Part shown: piece after piece, positions 7,655 through 15,458 of the stretch
Position numbering within the stretch: the stretch's first letter is position 1
Layout of the letters: every line of letters begins with the position of its first letter
NCBI GenBank assembly: GCA_902795665.1
Contig: CADBMA010000062.1
Location: 1 to 19,526 of the forward strand
Direction of reading: 5' to 3'
DNA: 19,526 nucleotides
Source: an uncultured Rhodospirillales bacterium
GTDB lineage: Bacteria > Pseudomonadota > Alphaproteobacteria > RF32 > CAG-239
The notes under the pieces: model-generated
The model's input: only the letters and a program-made list of their open reading frames with translations
Told to the model about the DNA's origin: nothing
Database searches by the model: none
Translations under genes and position numbers: made by a program

Positions 7655-8059
7655 TTATCGCAAGTTTATTTTTAATATTTTTCTGAGTCTAGATTTCCAT
7701 AAGCATAGCAATCCATAATACAGAGGGATAGAAACCAGTGATAATACGGCGGCAAGAGTTTCGTTGCTGCTGATACTCAAAACTCCAAATAAAATTGTCA
7801 GTGTAATTATCAGAGGGAGAATATATCCTAAAAAAGCTGCAACAGATGCCTGTTGTTCGGCAATAACAAGTTCTACCGGTTGTCCTATTTTGTAATTTTG
7901 CGGACAGGAAGATTCAACAGTTATCAGTTGTTCTGCGGACAATTTAGCGCAAGAATCTTTGAGCGCGCAGTTGTTGCACGCTTCGTTTCGGGTAATGGTG
8001 ACAGTAATGTTGTTGGCAGATATGGAGTTAACAACTCCGTTATGTATGATTTCGGTCAT
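7655..8059 (-). CDS. rseC: RseC/MucC family protein (SoxR-reducing system type)
   Basis: 134 residues. The N-terminal part carries the cysteine motif C28-x2-C31-x5-C37 (ACNNCALKDSC), followed by two membrane helices (about 73-93 and 98-117) and a basic C-terminus; this is the RseC/MucC layout. In Escherichia coli RseC is tied to sigma-E control and to the Rsx (Rnf-like) complex that reduces SoxR, and homologues adjoin rnfB in Bacteroidota. Here it lies between apbE and rnfB, so a role in Rnf assembly or maturation is likely, though not shown. It overlaps apbE by 4 nt (ATGA). Confidence 0.88.
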   Translation of the reverse strand: MTEIIHNGVVNSISANNITVTITRNEACNNCALKDSCAKLSAEQLITVESSCPQNYKIGQPVELVIAEQQASVAAFLGYILPLIITLTILFGVLSISSNETLAAVLSLVSIPLYYGLLCLWKSRLRKILKINLR

Positions 8060-9075
8060 TGTACACCTAGTTTTCGAGCGGCATCAGAAACGGTTGAGGT
8101 AATCTCGCCGTTGTTATCTTTGATAAACATAATAACAGCCAAGTTGTGGCGGCGAATAAAGTCAGCAGCCTTTTTTTCGCCCATTGACATAATTGCGGTT
8201 GCAATTCCGTCGGCTATCATGCAGCTTTTATCAAACACTGTTACGGATATCAGATTGTTTTTTACCGGATATCCGGTTGTCGGGTCGATTGTGTGTGAAT
8301 ATTTTTGATCATCAATGTAGAAAAAGTTGCGATAATCTCCGGAGGTTGCGGCGCTATGGTTATGCAGGGTTACAACAAAAGCATTGTGGTCACTGTTTTG
8401 GTCAGGAAATGCAACACCAACATTCCAACCTTTGACTGTATCGGATTTTTTGCCTGCGGCAGTCACTTCGCCACCGATTTCAATTATAAAATTTTTGTAT
8501 CCTTGTTCTTTTAAAAGTGCGGCAATACGGTCAACGCCATATCCTTTGGCGATTGCGGAAAGATTGAGCGAGGTTTCGGAATATTCTTTACGGAGCCGGC
8601 TAAAATCATTGCTGAATTTTATGGTATTAAATCCGGTAACAGATAACATTTTTTTGATGTCATCTTCTGTGGGAATTTTTTGAATGCCGCCAGAGGTGCC
8701 GAATCCCCAAAGATCAACCAATTTTCCGGTTGTGGGATCAAAAGCTCCGTTACTCATTTTGTAAATTTCATAAGATTTTTTCAGCAAAGATTGCAGGGCG
8801 GGAGAAAGTTCTATCCATTCTCCGGCCGGTAATCTGTTGATTTCGGATATTTCAGAACTTATTTCAAAGACGGACATCTCAGAATTTATTTTTGCAAATT
8901 CTTCTTTGATTTCTTTTTGTAATAGTTTGTCTTCGCTTGATGTTTTTACTTTTATGGTGTAATATGTGCCGAAAGTTTGTCCATTAATGACTTGATAGTC
9001 TTTAGGGTTGTTTATAAAAAACCACAAAAGAATTGAAAAAATAGCAAACACAAAACAATATTTTAAAATCCGCAT
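8056..9075 (-). CDS. apbE: FAD:protein FMN transferase ApbE
   Basis: 339 residues from ATG 9075. It transfers FMN from FAD to a threonine of target proteins, here most likely RnfG and RnfD. Family motifs: GAFDPTTGKLVDLWGFG (110-126), NLSAIAKGYGVDR (171-183), IEIGGEV (198-204), SGDYRNF (245-251), SHTIDPTTGYPV (260-271) and the metal-site IADGIATAI (287-295, D289). The N-terminus is an uncleaved-looking membrane anchor (about 5-21) without the lipobox cysteine that many ApbE proteins have, so it is probably held at the periplasmic face by the helix. The frame opens 18 nt earlier at a TTG (9093). ATG 9075 is preferred because GGAAAG lies about 10 nt before it and overlaps the TTG. It is the first gene of the rnf run and divergent from the 9159 gene. 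Confidence 0.93.
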   Translation of the reverse strand: MRILKYCFVFAIFSILLWFFINNPKDYQVINGQTFGTYYTIKVKTSSEDKLLQKEIKEEFAKINSEMSVFEISSEISEINRLPAGEWIELSPALQSLLKKSYEIYKMSNGAFDPTTGKLVDLWGFGTSGGIQKIPTEDDIKKMLSVTGFNTIKFSNDFSRLRKEYSETSLNLSAIAKGYGVDRIAALLKEQGYKNFIIEIGGEVTAAGKKSDTVKGWNVGVAFPDQNSDHNAFVVTLHNHSAATSGDYRNFFYIDDQKYSHTIDPTTGYPVKNNLISVTVFDKSCMIADGIATAIMSMGEKKAADFIRRHNLAVIMFIKDNNGEITSTVSDAARKLGVQ

Positions 9076-9158
9076 TATATTTATACTTTCCAAAAATTAG
9101 TAATTATTTTATACTTAGCCATTATGTTAGAGTTAAAAAAATTGAAAGGAACGTCATT
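9076..9158. promoter_or_regulatory. Divergent intergenic region between apbE and the phosphatidyltransferase gene
   Basis: 83 bp of AT-rich DNA between two divergent start codons must hold both promoters. On the minus strand TTAACTC-N10-GCTAAGTA resembles the alphaproteobacterial TTGACGS-N10-GCTANAWC pattern with several mismatches. On the plus strand AAAGGA lies about 8 nt before ATG 9159. No operator or terminator could be made out. Confidence 0.4.
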
Positions 9159-9932
9159 ATGAAAGAATATTTGCAAATTCTCAAGCAAAAAATGAAAAAA
9201 CTAAATACAGCGATTGCTGAACGTCGTTTTGTTGAGACTTCAGTTGCAAAAATTAAGAAAATTCAGCAAAGTAAAACAACCAAAATTGTGAAATCGATAT
9301 GGAACATGACTGTTGTGTTGGGACGTCGTGTGTATGCAGGCGGTTATAATTTTTTTAATGTTTGGGGAACACGTCTTTATAAGATAGGAGTTAAAGCTAA
9401 TTGGATAAGTTGGGCAGGTTTTGGTATAGGAATTTTTGCGGTTAATTTTTTGGCATTGAACATGTATGGATGGGCTTTAATTGCAATTTTGCTCAATCGT
9501 TTTTGTGATGGACTTGACGGTGCTGTAGCGCGTGCTTCTAAGGTTACGAATTTCGGAGTGTTTTTGGATGCGACTCTGGATTATATTTTTTACGGGGGAG
9601 TGATTTTGGGATTTGCGTTAGGAAATTCAGCCAATGCATTGGCTGCGTGTTTTCTGATGTTTGGTTTTGCAGCGGCTGCTTGTGCAATGTTGGCTTATTC
9701 GGTTATTGCTTTTAAGATTAATTCTAAGCAGTCACTTAATATTGACAATTCTCCATTTTATTTATGTGGTGTTGCCCAAGGATTTGAAACTTTAGCGGTT
9801 ATGGTATTGCTTTGCTTGTTTCCGCAAAGTTTTGTATTTTTATCAATACTGTTAGGGGTTTTGTCGTTGGTAAAAGCTTTCAGCGTGATTGTGGCAGCAT
9901 ATTATAATTTTGTGATTATGGCCAAAAAATAG
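9159..9932 (+). CDS. CDP-alcohol phosphatidyltransferase family membrane protein
   Basis: 257 residues. The CDP-alcohol phosphotransferase signature is present as D117-x2-D120-G-x2-A-R125-x7-G133-x3-D137-x3-D141, in about six membrane helices (from about residue 80). The spacer between AR and G is 7, not the textbook 8. These enzymes swap CMP of a CDP-linked lipid for an alcohol acceptor; which alcohol is used here cannot be told. The following IFYGGVILGFALGNSANALAA region resembles the uncharacterised YnjF-like branch of COG0558 rather than PgsA or PssA. About 70 residues before the first helix are strongly basic (many K and R) and amphipathic, probably lying on the cytoplasmic membrane face. 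The stop overlaps the possible GTG start of the next gene by 1 nt. Confidence 0.85.
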   Translation: MKEYLQILKQKMKKLNTAIAERRFVETSVAKIKKIQQSKTTKIVKSIWNMTVVLGRRVYAGGYNFFNVWGTRLYKIGVKANWISWAGFGIGIFAVNFLALNMYGWALIAILLNRFCDGLDGAVARASKVTNFGVFLDATLDYIFYGGVILGFALGNSANALAACFLMFGFAAAACAMLAYSVIAFKINSKQSLNIDNSPFYLCGVAQGFETLAVMVLLCLFPQSFVFLSILLGVLSLVKAFSVIVAAYYNFVIMAKK

Positions 9933-9934
9933 TG

Positions 9935-11422
9935 ATGGTGAAAAGAGTTGTTCTGACGATATTTTTGCTGTGGCTGCAACTTATGATGACGGTTGCGGCA
10001 TCTGCATCATGTTCAACTCCGCGGGCTGAGATATCTCTCCGTGCTTGGAAAAAGAATAGTGAAATATCTGTTGAAATTATTCTGAAACCACGTGCCGGAT
10101 GGTATATTCATTCGCATAATCCGGGGGCATTTGGAATGTCTGCTCAGGCAAAATGGAATGGGGCAGATGTTTTGAAATATGAAGAATGGAGCGAAGGTGA
10201 AGATATTATTTATCAAGGGTTTGGGGTTAATGTATATAAAGAAAAAGGAATTTATCAGGCGATTTTTTCTGCTGAATATACAAAAAATCCCAAAGTTGAG
10301 CTGTCGTTCATGTCATGCAGTGATGAATGCATTCCGGAGACAGTGAATTTGGAAATTACACCGGAAAATCTTAATTTGGATATATTGCCGGATAAACAGG
10401 ATGCTTCCCAAGACGTTCTGACAAAACTTTGGTTAAAGTCAATTATATTAGCTTTTTGCGGCGGATTGCTGCTAAATTTGATGCCATGTGTGTTTCCGGT
10501 TTTGTTTATAAAAATTATCGGTGTTACACAAACAAAGACGCATCGGAAAAGGGTGCGCGATGCTTGGGCTTATATGGCAGGAGTAATTGCCTGTTTTTTG
10601 GTTTTGGCGGCATTGCTGCAGCAACTTAAGATGCAAGGGGTTTCTTTGGGATGGGGATTTCAACTGCAATCGCCGATTTTTGTAGGGATAATGGCAGTGG
10701 TGTTTTTGATTTTGGGGTTGATGTTTCTGGATATTATCACTATCAATACGCATATTAATCTTGGATCGGGAAGTGCTTTTTTGACCGGATTATTAGCGGT
10801 TATGGTAGCAAGTCCTTGTACGGCTCCGTTTATGGGGGCAACAATAGGCTGGATATTGACTTCAAGTATTTCCGGTTATGTTTTTTATAGCGTTTTTGCA
10901 GCATTGGGGATTGGTTATGCCTTGCCGTTTTTTGGAGCGGAAATGTTTCCAAGTGTAATGCGCAAAATTTTGCCTCGCCCTGGAAAATGGATGATATGGC
11001 TCAAAAAAATAATGGCTTTGCCGATGTTTTTGACCTGTTTTTGGCTTTTATGGATTTTGAGGGCCGATGTTCATAAACCGGATACAATTTGGGAAACTTA
11101 TGATGCTAAGAAGGCTGAAAATCTTATTAAAAACGGCGAAAAAGTGTTTATTGATTTTACGGCTCGCTGGTGTTTGACTTGTTTGGTTAATAAGAAAAAT
11201 GTTTTGGATACCGCAGAATTTGCAAAATTGTCAGAAAAAAATGATGTTTATTTATTTAGGGCAGATTGGACAAGTCGCAGTGATAATATAAAATACGCTT
11301 TATCGAAATATGGACGCGCCAGCATTCCTTTGTATATGTACTATGATGGGAAGCAAAAACATTTGTTGCCGCAAATACTTACATTTGATATGGTGAAAAA
11401 TATAATAGAAAAAACTGAATGA
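9935..11422 (+). CDS. DsbD-type thiol:disulfide transporter, compact form
   Basis: 495 residues from ATG 9935 (a GTG at 9932 overlapping the previous stop is the alternative; neither has a good ribosome site). It carries electrons from cytoplasmic thioredoxin to periplasmic thiol proteins. Order: signal peptide (about 1-25); a periplasmic DsbD-alpha-like domain (about 30-150) ending in the C-x3-C motif SCSDECIPE (C128, C132); a membrane domain with LMPCVFPVL (C185) and ASPCTAPFMG (C295); and a C-terminal periplasmic thioredoxin domain with RWCLTCL (C413, C416). I count about six membrane helices between residues 165 and 375, then the thioredoxin domain directly, where DsbD usually has eight. 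All three redox pairs are intact. It follows the phosphatidyltransferase gene with no gap. Confidence 0.9.
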   Translation: MVKRVVLTIFLLWLQLMMTVAASASCSTPRAEISLRAWKKNSEISVEIILKPRAGWYIHSHNPGAFGMSAQAKWNGADVLKYEEWSEGEDIIYQGFGVNVYKEKGIYQAIFSAEYTKNPKVELSFMSCSDECIPETVNLEITPENLNLDILPDKQDASQDVLTKLWLKSIILAFCGGLLLNLMPCVFPVLFIKIIGVTQTKTHRKRVRDAWAYMAGVIACFLVLAALLQQLKMQGVSLGWGFQLQSPIFVGIMAVVFLILGLMFLDIITINTHINLGSGSAFLTGLLAVMVASPCTAPFMGATIGWILTSSISGYVFYSVFAALGIGYALPFFGAEMFPSVMRKILPRPGKWMIWLKKIMALPMFLTCFWLLWILRADVHKPDTIWETYDAKKAENLIKNGEKVFIDFTARWCLTCLVNKKNVLDTAEFAKLSEKNDVYLFRADWTSRSDNIKYALSKYGRASIPLYMYYDGKQKHLLPQILTFDMVKNIIEKTE

Positions 11423-11436
11423 AATCTCACTTTTTA

Positions 11437-11464
11437 TTGCAAATTAATAATTAAGATGTATTCT
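11437..11464 (+). promoter_or_regulatory. Possible promoter of the coiled-coil - dusB - trkA operon
   Basis: TTGCAA (11437-11442), 16-nt spacer, TATTCT (11459-11464), in the 78-bp gap after the DsbD-like gene. AGGGA about 7 nt before ATG 11501 gives the gene a good ribosome site. Motif likeness only. Confidence 0.4.
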
Positions 11465-11500
11465 AACTCCAAATTTTATTGAAATTTTAGGGAAAATAAA

Positions 11501-14500
11501 ATGTCTGAAGAAAAACGTAAAAATGAAAACGATAACAACAATATTGCGACAGAAGAAAAAGTATCATGGCTGAGCAGTAATCTCCATCGCATGATGATAG
11601 GGGTTAGTGTCGTTTGGGTTGCAATTGTGTTGATTTATATTACGCAGTTTTTCGGATGGTCAAATCTATTTTTAATGATGCCTGATGAATTTGGTATATT
11701 TTTAGCCGGAATCTCACTGCCGTTGCCGATTATTTGGCTGGTTATGGCATTTATTGACAGAGAACTTAGTTTTAAGCAAGAGGCAAAATTTTTACGAGCT
11801 TATATGAATCAACTGGTTTATCCCGAAGAGGGAAGCGCGGAAACAGCAAAAGCTATGGCTGATGCAATAAGATCTCAGGTGGTTGAACTGCAAGAAGTTA
11901 CTAAGCTGGCCATGGAACAGACGGAAACAATTAAGAAAGAGCTTGGCGGAAGAGTTGATGACTTTGCGAATTTGGTGCAAGTTTTAGATGATTATTCAAC
12001 AAAAAGCATTGTCGAATTGACAAATGGTGTCAGAACTTTGACATCAAGTTTTGACGGTGTAACAGATAAGGCTTTTCAGACTACTAAAGATCTCAATCAA
12101 TGTATGGGAGAATTTTCGGAGGTTGCAAGTCAACTGCAAAGTGATATAGGTGGAATTATTCAAAAGCTTATCCCGGGTGTTCAGGAGATGAAAGAATCTG
12201 CCGATACAATACAAAATGTTGCAGAAGCTTCTACACAGCGTATTTTGGCTGCTAATGAAAATTTGAAAAATTATAGTGCTATTTCAGAAGATAATTTTAA
12301 TCAGGTTATTGTGAAATTGCAAAATCAAGGGCAATATTTGGAGGAAATTTCCGAAAAAGCAATTAACAGCAGCCAAAATGTCGGAGAAAAGGTTAAGGCT
12401 ATAACTCTGGATATTGATAATATTCTTAAATCTCAGACATTGAGAGTTAATGAGTATGCTGAATCTTTAGATGAAAACATTCGGGAAGTATATAAAAAGT
12501 TTGCCGAACATGGTGAATCTTTGGGTGGAGAAGTTGATAAAATTATTGCACGCTCTAATGTGATTGAGGAGAGTATTTCAATTCAGGTTAATGAGCTGAA
12601 AAGCGTTGCCGAAGAGATTACCGGAGCGCTTGATACCATAGAGACTACTTTGACGGCTCAGTTTAATAATTTGGATAATCGCAGTGATAGCGCGGTTGAA
12701 AATATTCAAAAAGCGGTTGCCGTTTTTGAAAACAATGCAGAAAAAATGCAAAATATTGCTGATGCAGCAACTCAGCAAACGATTAGCTGCAGTGATAATA
12801 TTGAAATGCAGCATAACCGTATTAAAGAGCTTGCAACTGATGTGTTTGAGAGTTTGAACGGGTTGAACTTGCGTTTTGAGGACAATGTAGGCAAGATTAA
12901 GCAATCGTCTCAGGAGATTATGGAACAATTTGTTGTGCTGCGCGACTCATTGAACGAACAAAATGATAAATTATCAGAATCGAGCAATTTTGCCGTTACA
13001 CAGAGCAGGGTTGCTGAAACAGCACTGCAACAACAGAATAAATACATTAATAACTCGATTAGTCGAATTGAAGAAACCAAGAGTGAGCTTAAGCGTCAGA
13101 TTGATGAATTGTCAAGTGCTGCTGCAGTTATTGCCGGAGAGGCTAGTGAAGCGGTTGAACGTCTTAAGGCTCAGCTGGCAGAATCTATTCAAGTGTCAAC
13201 AGATGTGGTTAACCGTACCAATGAAATTAATGCCGGTTTGGCACATGGTGCAGAGATGTTTGCAGAATCTGCAGAAAACACTTTGGCAAAAGTATCAGGG
13301 CTTGAAGATGTTATTGCCGCGCAGAATGGCAAGTTTAATCTGATAATTTCTAATGTTGATGAAAAGACGGTACAAATATCAGAAACGCTGGCCAAGCACG
13401 CTGAATTGGTCGAAAAGGCAACAGCTAACTCAGGAACGACATTTAATGAGATTTTATCAGCATTTGAAAGTCAGTCAACCCTGCTGAACTCGGTGGCAGA
13501 AAATACAGTCGGATATGTTTCAGATGTGGTTCAGGCTTTAGATGAAAAGGCTGAGAATATTAATTTGCTATTTAAACACCAGCAAAGTGAGTTTTTAGAT
13601 GTTTGTAACAAAATTTCGGCGCATACAGATGCGTTGAGTGCATCTCTTAAAGGACAAATTGTGGCGATTGAAGAAAGTTCAGATCGTGTGTTTGCAAAAA
13701 TGGATAGCATGGAGGCAGATATCAGCGCACGGGCTGCCGGTGTGGCTGATAAATCAATGCAATCTATTGAAAGACTGGACGAAGTTGATAAGGCTATAAG
13801 TGAACGCAGTCAAAAACTTGAGGACAGTATTAATGACGTATTTGGCAAAATATCTAAGGTTGCAGATGATTTTACATTGAGTTTGAATGGTTTTTCAGGC
13901 TTGTTAAAGGATATGAGAAACAATACTGATGCGGCTACATCAAGTATTTTGCTGAATGCGGATAAATTAAAAACCGCAAATAACGGCTTTAATAAAGATG
14001 TAAAAGAACTTATCGGGCAAATAGATGGTCATTTGCATGGTTTGGATGATGTGGCAACAAGGTTGCATGATCAGGCAAATAATTTAGAGAACAGTTTTGT
14101 AAGACATAGCGATTTGTTGAATGATGCGCTGAATAATGTTGCGGCGCAGAGCCGATTGGGCGAAGCTTCTATATCCAAACAGCATAAGTATATGCAAGAT
14201 GTTGTGGTTGAGGTAGAAGCGCAGATGAAACAACTGAGCGATAAAATTAATACAGATATGGATGGTTTGTATGAAAAGGCCGGAAAACTGTCATATGAGC
14301 TCAATGCTCTGAGTGATAGAGTTCTGAAAGCCGGCGATGATGTGGATAAAGTGACACAAGGCTCAATTAAAAATATTGAGAAAGTGCACAACTCTATGGG
14401 GCAATGCTCTGAAGATTTGCTACAAGCTGCAGATACTACAACGGCTAAAATGGGACAGGTTATGAAAGATTATGAGCAATATTTGTCCGGATTTAATACT

Positions 14501-15457
14501 GTTACAGCCGAGGCTAGCACCGGCGTAATTGAAATGAATGATCTTATAGCCTCGCAAAATGATAAAATGCTGCGCATTTCTCAGGATACCAGAGCGTTGG
14601 TTGATTATTTTAATGGTATTTTGAAAGATGCATCAGAACATTTGACGGAAAAATCAAATTTTGCTCATGAAAAAGTTCAAGGGTTGGGCGAAGACTTGAA
14701 GGCCCTTAGCTTGCAATTGGAAAATGCCGCGAACATGAGTTCTAAATATTTTGAAAAATCCGGCGATAAGCTGCGTGCAGCTATTATGGAGATTACAGCT
14801 AATGCAGAACGTATTTCAGGTGAGCTGAAAAAATCCGGCGAGGCATTTATGCTGCAGTCAAATCAAATTACGATAGCAACAGATGAAACTTTGGCAAAAG
14901 TCAATGCAGTGATGTCAGATGTACGCAACAGCATTGATGAATTTAACTCCAAAGGTGGGGAAATTGTGGCTAATACCGGTAATTTTAACGGTGTATTGCA
15001 AAAACAGATTGAGCTTTTGGATATTGGAGCCAAAAAGGCCAGCAAAGATTTGTTGGATATTGAAAAAAGATATCGCGATGCAAAAGTTGATAACTTTTTG
15101 AAAAATGCGTCAGGTATTATTGAAAAGCTTGAGAATTTGTCTGTTGATATCAATGCGGTATTTAATGCTGATGCCCAAGAAAAATTGTGGCAAAAATATT
15201 ATGAAGGCGATACCGATGCGTTTGTACGATATTTGGCTAAAAATATGACACGCAAGCAAGTTGTGGCAATTAAAGACGAGTACGAGAAAAACTCTGATTT
15301 TCGTAAGAATGTCAATGCCTATATGAGTGAATTTGAAAATTTGATAAAGAGTGCTCGTGCCTGCGAAAAATCGAGTGTTTTGCTGTCAGTTATGTCCGGA
15401 GCAGATATCGGCAAAATTTATTATGTTATAGCCAGAGCGTTAGACAAGCTTAATTAA
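11501..15457 (+). CDS. Giant membrane-anchored coiled-coil protein, candidate polarity/scaffold protein
   Basis: 1318 residues. Two N-terminal membrane helices (about 31-51 and 64-84) leave both ends in the cytoplasm. From about 100 to 1200 the sequence is almost all helix-forming (A, E, N, D, Q, K, S, L), and there is no proline after P225, that is, none in the last 1093 residues. A small C-terminal region (about 1205-1318) looks globular: LWQKYYEGDTDAF around W1230, then RKQVVAIKDEYEKN, and a final DIGKIYYVIARALDKL. Internal repeats exist (501 against 883, and 237 against 416). The layout (two N-terminal helices plus a very long coiled coil) resembles the Caulobacter polarity protein TipN, but that is architecture, not demonstrated homology. 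Chemoreceptor-like or KfrA-like scaffolds are alternatives; no HAMP, receptor signalling tip or enzyme motif was found. It is stop-to-start coupled to dusB. Confidence 0.8.
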   Translation: MSEEKRKNENDNNNIATEEKVSWLSSNLHRMMIGVSVVWVAIVLIYITQFFGWSNLFLMMPDEFGIFLAGISLPLPIIWLVMAFIDRELSFKQEAKFLRAYMNQLVYPEEGSAETAKAMADAIRSQVVELQEVTKLAMEQTETIKKELGGRVDDFANLVQVLDDYSTKSIVELTNGVRTLTSSFDGVTDKAFQTTKDLNQCMGEFSEVASQLQSDIGGIIQKLIPGVQEMKESADTIQNVAEASTQRILAANENLKNYSAISEDNFNQVIVKLQNQGQYLEEISEKAINSSQNVGEKVKAITLDIDNILKSQTLRVNEYAESLDENIREVYKKFAEHGESLGGEVDKIIARSNVIEESISIQVNELKSVAEEITGALDTIETTLTAQFNNLDNRSDSAVENIQKAVAVFENNAEKMQNIADAATQQTISCSDNIEMQHNRIKELATDVFESLNGLNLRFEDNVGKIKQSSQEIMEQFVVLRDSLNEQNDKLSESSNFAVTQSRVAETALQQQNKYINNSISRIEETKSELKRQIDELSSAAAVIAGEASEAVERLKAQLAESIQVSTDVVNRTNEINAGLAHGAEMFAESAENTLAKVSGLEDVIAAQNGKFNLIISNVDEKTVQISETLAKHAELVEKATANSGTTFNEILSAFESQSTLLNSVAENTVGYVSDVVQALDEKAENINLLFKHQQSEFLDVCNKISAHTDALSASLKGQIVAIEESSDRVFAKMDSMEADISARAAGVADKSMQSIERLDEVDKAISERSQKLEDSINDVFGKISKVADDFTLSLNGFSGLLKDMRNNTDAATSSILLNADKLKTANNGFNKDVKELIGQIDGHLHGLDDVATRLHDQANNLENSFVRHSDLLNDALNNVAAQSRLGEASISKQHKYMQDVVVEVEAQMKQLSDKINTDMDGLYEKAGKLSYELNALSDRVLKAGDDVDKVTQGSIKNIEKVHNSMGQCSEDLLQAADTTTAKMGQVMKDYEQYLSGFNTVTAEASTGVIEMNDLIASQNDKMLRISQDTRALVDYFNGILKDASEHLTEKSNFAHEKVQGLGEDLKALSLQLENAANMSSKYFEKSGDKLRAAIMEITANAERISGELKKSGEAFMLQSNQITIATDETLAKVNAVMSDVRNSIDEFNSKGGEIVANTGNFNGVLQKQIELLDIGAKKASKDLLDIEKRYRDAKVDNFLKNASGIIEKLENLSVDINAVFNADAQEKLWQKYYEGDTDAFVRYLAKNMTRKQVVAIKDEYEKNSDFRKNVNAYMSEFENLIKSARACEKSSVLLSVMSGADIGKIYYVIARALDKLN

Positions 15458-15458
15458 A

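Noticed and set aside
7853..8308. 151-residue plus-strand open frame
   Set aside because: It covers rseC and the end of apbE in antisense and has no family features.
9076..9093. TTG start for apbE at 9093
   Set aside because: The purine-rich ribosome site overlaps this codon and suits ATG 9075; the extra six residues precede the natural membrane anchor.
11501..15457. Chemoreceptor (methyl-accepting) reading of the giant helical protein
   Set aside because: There is no periplasmic sensor domain, HAMP domain or conserved signalling hairpin tip, and the length is two to three times that of a receptor.
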